64,000 bases of DNA from contig NZ_CP108442.1 of the NCBI RefSeq assembly GCF_041435355.1, positions 7,748,501-7,812,500 on the forward strand, read 5' to 3'. Under the pieces are notes generated by a model that saw only the letters and a program-made list of their open reading frames with translations, did no database searches and was not told where the DNA came from. Both the position numbers and the translations under genes were made by a program. This stretch comes from Streptomyces sp. NBC_01276 (lineage in GTDB: Bacteria; Actinomycetota; Actinomycetes; Streptomycetales; Streptomycetaceae). Of the stretch, positions 59,768 through 64,000 are shown piece by piece (position 1 is the first letter of the stretch; each line of letters starts with the position of its first letter).

Positions 59768-61000
59768 GTGGAGCGTACGACGTGCTGCGTCGTGGGAGGC
59801 GGGCCGGCCGGGATGGTGCTGGCGCTGCTGCTGGCGAGGGCCGGGGTGGAGGTGACGGTGCTGGAGAAGCACGGCGACTTCCTGCGCGACTTCCGCGGTG
59901 ACACCGTGCACCCCTCCACCCTGTCGCTCCTCGACGACATCGGCCTCGCCGAACGGTTCGCCCGACTGCCCCAGCGCCGGGTGACCTCGGTGCAGCTCCC
60001 CATCGGGCCGGACCGGTCCCTCGTCACGGTCGGGAACATCGGCGCGCTCCACGGCAAGTACAACTACATCGCGATGGTGCCCCAGTGGGACCTGCTCGAC
60101 CTGCTCGCCGACGAAGCGGGCCGGGAGCCCTCCTTCCGCCTGCGCATGGACACCGAGGCGACCTCCTACCTCACGGAGCGCGGGCGGGTCACGGGCGTGC
60201 GCTACCGCACCGCGGACGGCGCCACCGGTGAGCTCAGGGCCACCCTCACCGTGGCCTGCGACGGCCGGGGCTCCCTGGCCAGAACCCTGCCCGAACTCGG
60301 CCTCGAAGACTTCCCCTGCCCCATGGACGCCTGGTGGTTCCGGCTGCCGCGCCACGAGGACGATCCCAGCGGACTCGTGGGCGGCCTGGGCGACCGGTTC
60401 TTCACCGCGCTGATCGACCGCGGCGACTACTGGCAGTGCGCGGCCCTCATCCCCAAGGGCACCGACGCCGAGCGGCGCGCGGAGGGCCTGGAGCGGTTCA
60501 TGACCCGGTTCACGGCCGCGGTCCCGTGGCTGGCCGGCCGGAGCGACGCCGTCACCTCCTGGGACGAGGTGAAACTCCTCGACGTACGGCTCGACCGCCT
60601 GCGCCGCTGGCACCGGCCGGGGCTGCTGTGCATCGGCGACGCCGCCCACGCGATGTCACCCGTCTTCGGCATCGGCATCAACCTCGCCGTGCAGGACGCG
60701 GTGGCCGCGGCCCGCCACCTCGTGCGTCCGTTGCGCGAGGGCGCCGTAGGGCTCCAGGACGTGCGCCGCGTCCAACTCCGTCGCTGGCCGACCACCGTGG
60801 CGACCCAAGGCCTCCAGCGCCTCGCCCACACCCAGGTCATCGAACCGCTGCTGGCGGGCCGCACAGCGTTCGGCGATCCCCGGCGGGCCAAACGGATGAC
60901 GGAGCTCGTCACCGACTCGCGGTGGCTGAACCGCATCCCCGCCTACTTCATCGGATACGGAGCCCTGCGCGAGCGCCCCCCGAAGGAATCGCTCCGCTGA
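59768..61000 (+). CDS. FAD-dependent monooxygenase/oxidoreductase (PHBH-like)
   Basis: A 410-residue flavoprotein of the aromatic-hydroxylase group. FAD motif VVGGGPAGMVLALLLARAG (8-26), the ACDGRGS motif near 165 and LLCIGDAAHAMSPVFGIGIN (about 288-307) are all present. It probably hydroxylates or oxidises an aromatic or polyketide compound with NAD(P)H. The GTG at 59768 is chosen for GGAGG at about 8 nt; the frame is open further upstream. A secreted peptidase follows 125 bp downstream. Confidence 0.88.
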   Translation: MERTTCCVVGGGPAGMVLALLLARAGVEVTVLEKHGDFLRDFRGDTVHPSTLSLLDDIGLAERFARLPQRRVTSVQLPIGPDRSLVTVGNIGALHGKYNYIAMVPQWDLLDLLADEAGREPSFRLRMDTEATSYLTERGRVTGVRYRTADGATGELRATLTVACDGRGSLARTLPELGLEDFPCPMDAWWFRLPRHEDDPSGLVGGLGDRFFTALIDRGDYWQCAALIPKGTDAERRAEGLERFMTRFTAAVPWLAGRSDAVTSWDEVKLLDVRLDRLRRWHRPGLLCIGDAAHAMSPVFGIGINLAVQDAVAAARHLVRPLREGAVGLQDVRRVQLRRWPTTVATQGLQRLAHTQVIEPLLAGRTAFGDPRRAKRMTELVTDSRWLNRIPAYFIGYGALRERPPKESLR

Positions 61001-61125
61001 ACCCAACGAAGAGAGTGAGTAAGGCTGTGATGAGCGGGCGCCGCTCGGTCGAGCGCGGGCGCCACACGTTCCCCCGATCCCGTGTGCCGCCGCTGTCGCG
61101 ACGCAGGACAGAGGGAGTTCGCCGT

Positions 61126-62796
61126 ATGCAGACCCGGTGCACGCAGACCCGCTCGGCCGATGGCCCGCGCAGACGAGTGGCGTGGGCGACGGCCCTCGTC
61201 CTGATCGCGGTCACCGCACTCCTCGGGAGCACGCCCGAGGGTGCCACGGCGGCGCCCCCGGCCGCCGTCCCCGTCCCCGTCCTGTCCTGGGGCCCCTGCG
61301 AGGGGGAGGCCGGCGACGCCCCGGGCGATGGCTTCCGGTGCGCGACCGCCCGGGTGCCACTGGACTACCGCCGCCCCACCGGGCCCACGATCCCGCTCGC
61401 GGTCACCCGGCGGCTCGCACCCGACCGGACCCACCGCACGGGCGTCCTCGTGCTGCACCCCGGCGGACCCGGCAACTCCGGTGTGGACTTCGCCCGTGAC
61501 AGCTACGACGCGCTCCCCGCCTCCCTGCGCGAAGCCTTCGACGTCGTCGGGTACGACATGCGCGGGGTGGGGCGCAGCGGACAGGTGGAGTGCTGGAACG
61601 ACCGGGAGTACGCCGCCGCCGTCGACGCGGCACGCGGCGTCCCCGGACCCGGGGCCCTGCGGGGCGCCGTCCGCCAGGGCCTGGACTTCGCGAGCGCCTG
61701 CCGGCAACGGTCCGGTGACCTCGTACCGTTCATCGGCACCGGCTCGAACGCCGGGGACATCGACCTCCTCCGCCAGGCCCTCGGCGAGGAGGCGCTGACC
61801 TTCTACGGCCGCTCCTTCGGCAGCTACGTCGGCACCGTGTACGCGGCCCGGTTCCCCCGGCGCGTGCGCGCCATGGTCCTGGACGGGGCCTACGATCCGC
61901 GGCGCTACGCCGAAGTGCCGTACGCCTACGACGCCGCGCAGTTCGAGGCCCTCGACGCGGCGGTCGGCCGGTTCCTGGACTGGTGCGCGCGCAGCGCCAC
62001 CACCTGCGGATTCGGCGAGGGAAATCCCCGACGGGCCTGGGACGCGCTCGAACGGGACCTGGACGCCCACCCCCTCGTCACCGCGAGCGGACGCCGGGCG
62101 ACCGGCTACACCCTCGCCTACCGGCTGATGTTCAACATCAACGCCGGCAAGGAGATCTGGCCCCACCTGGGACAGGCCCTGGAGGCGGCGCGGACGCGCC
62201 GGCCCTCGTTCCTGCTGAACCCGCCCTCACCCGCGTCGTTCGACTTCCTCAACGCCAACCTGGCCGTCGAATGCGCCGACCGGGTCTACCCGTCCGGCCG
62301 GCCGCTCCTGGGCGCCCTGGTCGGCGCCCACGTCGCCACCGCCCCCCTGCTGGGACCCCCCATCGGCCTCGGGCCGCCCACCTACGACCACAACCACGCG
62401 CCCACCTGCGCGCAGTGGCCGGCGCGGCGCCCGAGCCGTTACGAGGGCTCCTACCGCGCCGCCGGCTCCGCCCCGATCCTGGTCCTCGGCACGACCGGTG
62501 ATCCGGACACCCCGTACCGGGACGCCGTGGCCCTCGCGGGGACCCTCGACAACGGACACCTGTTGACCTTCGCCGCCGAAGGACACACCGCCTACAACCG
62601 GAGCGAGTGCGTCAGCACCCTCGTCACGGCCTACCTCGCCACCCTGGCCCTGCCCGCACGGGGCACCGTCTGCGCCGACGAGACGCCCCCGGACGCCCTC
62701 GGCCGCAACAGGGCGGGCATCGAGGTCGACGAGACGCGCGACAGGATCCCCACCCCCCGTCTTTTCGATGGGCGGGCCGCTGACGCGCTGCGATGA
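61126..62796 (+). CDS. Secreted tripeptidyl-aminopeptidase-like alpha/beta-hydrolase
   Basis: A 556-residue exported hydrolase of the SCO/Tap-type peptidase family (alpha/beta hydrolase plus TAP C-terminal domain). Signal peptide: Arg-rich N-terminus, then VLIAVTALLG, ending near GATA. HPGGPGNSG forms the oxyanion region, the nucleophile elbow GRSFGSY carries the Ser, TTGDPDTPY the Asp and EGHTAYN the His. It removes N-terminal tripeptides or hydrolyses esters outside the cell. The stop overlaps the next frame (ATGATG). Confidence 0.88.
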   Translation: MQTRCTQTRSADGPRRRVAWATALVLIAVTALLGSTPEGATAAPPAAVPVPVLSWGPCEGEAGDAPGDGFRCATARVPLDYRRPTGPTIPLAVTRRLAPDRTHRTGVLVLHPGGPGNSGVDFARDSYDALPASLREAFDVVGYDMRGVGRSGQVECWNDREYAAAVDAARGVPGPGALRGAVRQGLDFASACRQRSGDLVPFIGTGSNAGDIDLLRQALGEEALTFYGRSFGSYVGTVYAARFPRRVRAMVLDGAYDPRRYAEVPYAYDAAQFEALDAAVGRFLDWCARSATTCGFGEGNPRRAWDALERDLDAHPLVTASGRRATGYTLAYRLMFNINAGKEIWPHLGQALEAARTRRPSFLLNPPSPASFDFLNANLAVECADRVYPSGRPLLGALVGAHVATAPLLGPPIGLGPPTYDHNHAPTCAQWPARRPSRYEGSYRAAGSAPILVLGTTGDPDTPYRDAVALAGTLDNGHLLTFAAEGHTAYNRSECVSTLVTAYLATLALPARGTVCADETPPDALGRNRAGIEVDETRDRIPTPRLFDGRAADALR

Positions 62797-63287
62797 TGCC
62801 TCTGTTTCCCAGACCGGAGATCCACCCGGACGAGGCCGCGGCCCGCGGCATCCACGCACCCGTGTACGCCCGGTCCGACGGCGCGCCCGGCGCCATCGTC
62901 ATCGCGTCCGGCGACACCCGCGGCCCGCGGCTGATCCCGGAGAGGGCCGGAGGCTACTGCTGCGGCCTCGACGGGGCCGACGCCGTACCGCTGTCCCGGG
63001 CGGAGGTGCTGACGGAGGGGAAGGGAACACCCCCGTTCGGGAGGCCGGCCGGTGGCCGTCCCGGACGGCCCGCCCCGGACGCGGACGCCGACATCTCGCT
63101 GCGGGCCGACCCGGGGGCGTTCAGCACGCCTGGTGCGCCTGCCGGCCGTCCGCGGCGCAGGGCTGCGCGAGATCCTCGACAACCTGACCCACCACATGCG
63201 CGCCCGCATCTTCTGGCGGGGCCGCCGTTCACCGGTGGCCGTGGCGAGGGTGGCCGGAACCAACTCCCCTCCCTCTTCAACGTATAG
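62793..63287 (+). CDS. Uncharacterised protein, possibly frameshifted
   Basis: A 164-codon frame that starts inside the peptidase stop (ATGATG). The first about 80 residues (MPLFPRPEIHPDEAAARG onward) look like normal protein, then the sequence becomes Arg/Pro-rich. From about 63110 another frame reads ARLVRLPAVRGAGLREILDN and then LTHHMRARIFWRG, far more protein-like, suggesting a single-base frameshift near 63110-63130. Joined, the product would be an unknown protein of about 170 residues. Either a broken gene or a sequencing error. Confidence 0.5.
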   Translation: MMPLFPRPEIHPDEAAARGIHAPVYARSDGAPGAIVIASGDTRGPRLIPERAGGYCCGLDGADAVPLSRAEVLTEGKGTPPFGRPAGGRPGRPAPDADADISLRADPGAFSTPGAPAGRPRRRAARDPRQPDPPHARPHLLAGPPFTGGRGEGGRNQLPSLFNV

Positions 63288-63374
63288 CGCACCCGGGGGC
63301 TTGCGGCAAGACCCCGGTCATCCCGGAGAATCGGCGGCCGAAAGCCAATGACCTGCGGAAACGGGAGTTGCGAA

Positions 63375-64000
63375 GTGCGTGTGTTGTTGACGGCGTGGGG
63401 ATCGCGCGGGGACGTCGAACCGCTGGCGGCACTGGCGGTGGAACTGCGGGCGCGCGGTGCGCAGGTGCGCGTGTGCGCGCCGCCCGACGAGGAGTTCGCG
63501 GCGCTGCTGGCGCGCGTCGGGGTGCCGCTGGTGCCGCTCGGCCCGACGGTGCGCTCGGTGGTGGCCGGTACGGAGCCGCCGACGGCGAAGGACGCGTTCC
63601 GGCTCGCCCCTGAGCTGGTCGCCGCGCGCTTCGACGCCCTGACCGCGGCGGCGGAGGGGTGCGACGCGCTGGTGGCGGCCGGTCTGATGCCGGCCGGCGC
63701 GCGGGACGTGGCCGAGAAGCTGGGCATCCGTTACGTGTACGCCTGCTTCCACATCTTCGGCATCCCCTCGCGGCACTTCCCGCCCGGGTCCCGGCCGGGC
63801 ACGGCGTCCCCGCCGGACGAGACCGACAACCGGGTGCTGTGGGAACAGGACGCCCGGAGGGTGGACGCGCTGTACGGCGAGGCGGTGGCCCGCCATCGGG
63901 CGTCGATCGGTCTGCCACCGGTGGACAACGTCCGCGACCACGTCTTCACCGACCGGCCGTGGCTGGCGGCGGACGCGACCCTGTGCCCCTCGCGGGGCAT
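63375..64000 (+). CDS. GT1-family glycosyltransferase, N-terminal part
   Basis: First 208 codons of a glycosyltransferase of the UGT/vancomycin-GtfE type; the rest is beyond the right edge. It starts VRVLLTAWGSRGDVEPLAAL, and LAVELRARGAQVRVCAPPDEEF is the acceptor-domain hallmark. The GTG at 63375 follows CGGGAG at about 7 nt. The C-terminal NDP-sugar half is not visible. Such enzymes glycosylate natural products or sterol-like lipids. Confidence 0.85.
   Translation, partial: MRVLLTAWGSRGDVEPLAALAVELRARGAQVRVCAPPDEEFAALLARVGVPLVPLGPTVRSVVAGTEPPTAKDAFRLAPELVAARFDALTAAAEGCDALVAAGLMPAGARDVAEKLGIRYVYACFHIFGIPSRHFPPGSRPGTASPPDETDNRVLWEQDARRVDALYGEAVARHRASIGLPPVDNVRDHVFTDRPWLAADATLCPSRG

Noticed and set aside
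59500..60649. Long antisense frames opposite the FAD-monooxygenase gene
   Set aside because: Composition-driven, without domain features; the sense strand encodes a clear flavoprotein.

Overview
The window is about 73% G+C or higher, gene-dense, and uses GTG/TTG starts and many ATGA or GTGA stop/start overlaps. Together with a chaplin, a Streptomyces subtilisin inhibitor, a roadblock/LC7 protein, Tat-exported enzymes, an ECF41-type sigma factor and numerous TetR/ArsR/GntR regulators, this points to Streptomyces or a close relative, in a chromosomal region rich in accessory functions. I see no insertion sequence, prophage, tRNA, rRNA or CRISPR array.

Layout. 1-6.1 kb: a sugar-utilisation locus (secreted GH27 alpha-galactosidase, lipoprotein binding protein, double ATPase, permease) facing a DeoR repressor. 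6.2-19.7 kb: mixed genes, namely an F420-type oxidoreductase, a repeat protein that overlaps tail-to-tail with an HTH-NACHT-membrane protein, a secreted serine esterase, a TetR/methyltransferase pair with two palindromic operators, a subtilisin inhibitor, a DinB protein, an ArsR repressor with its operator, a roadblock protein and a Tat-exported phosphatase.

20.1-29.0 kb: the most striking part, seven same-strand genes for a predicted extracellular aminosugar polymer: Agd3-type deacetylase, PelF-type glycosyltransferase, polytopic membrane protein, LegB-like 4,6-dehydratase, nucleotidyltransferase, SDR reductase and spherulin-4/Sph3-type glycoside hydrolase. The set parallels the fungal galactosaminogalactan cluster and the bacterial Pel system. 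30.0-33.5 kb: a streptogramin-resistance module (TetR, ABC-F protein, virginiamycin B lyase) with an upstream open reading frame overlapping the ABC-F start.

33.5-42.4 kb: an amidohydrolase with a GntR repressor and TGTATAC operators, a Tat-exported DJ-1 protein, a three-gene redox signalling operon (REC-flavoprotein, cNMP-histidine kinase, UBP zinc finger), a chaplin, and an anti-sigma/anti-anti-sigma-like pair with a stress-type promoter. 42.5-54.4 kb: ketopantoate reductase and EamA exporter with an ArsR regulator whose two operators share TTCGG-N6-CCGAA, small membrane and enzyme genes, SixA, an ECF41 sigma factor, a cupin/LysR pair, and an MFS-TetR operon behind three operator-like repeats. 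54.4-64 kb: a cupin, a divergent S-adenosylhomocysteine hydrolase-like protein behind an unusually AT-rich leader, a 20-bp tandem repeat, two flavoproteins, a tiny Gly/Asp/Trp-rich secreted protein, a secreted peptidase-type hydrolase, a possibly frameshifted gene and the start of a GT1 glycosyltransferase.

All functions are read from sequence features and family knowledge; no database search was possible. Promoter and operator calls are by eye.
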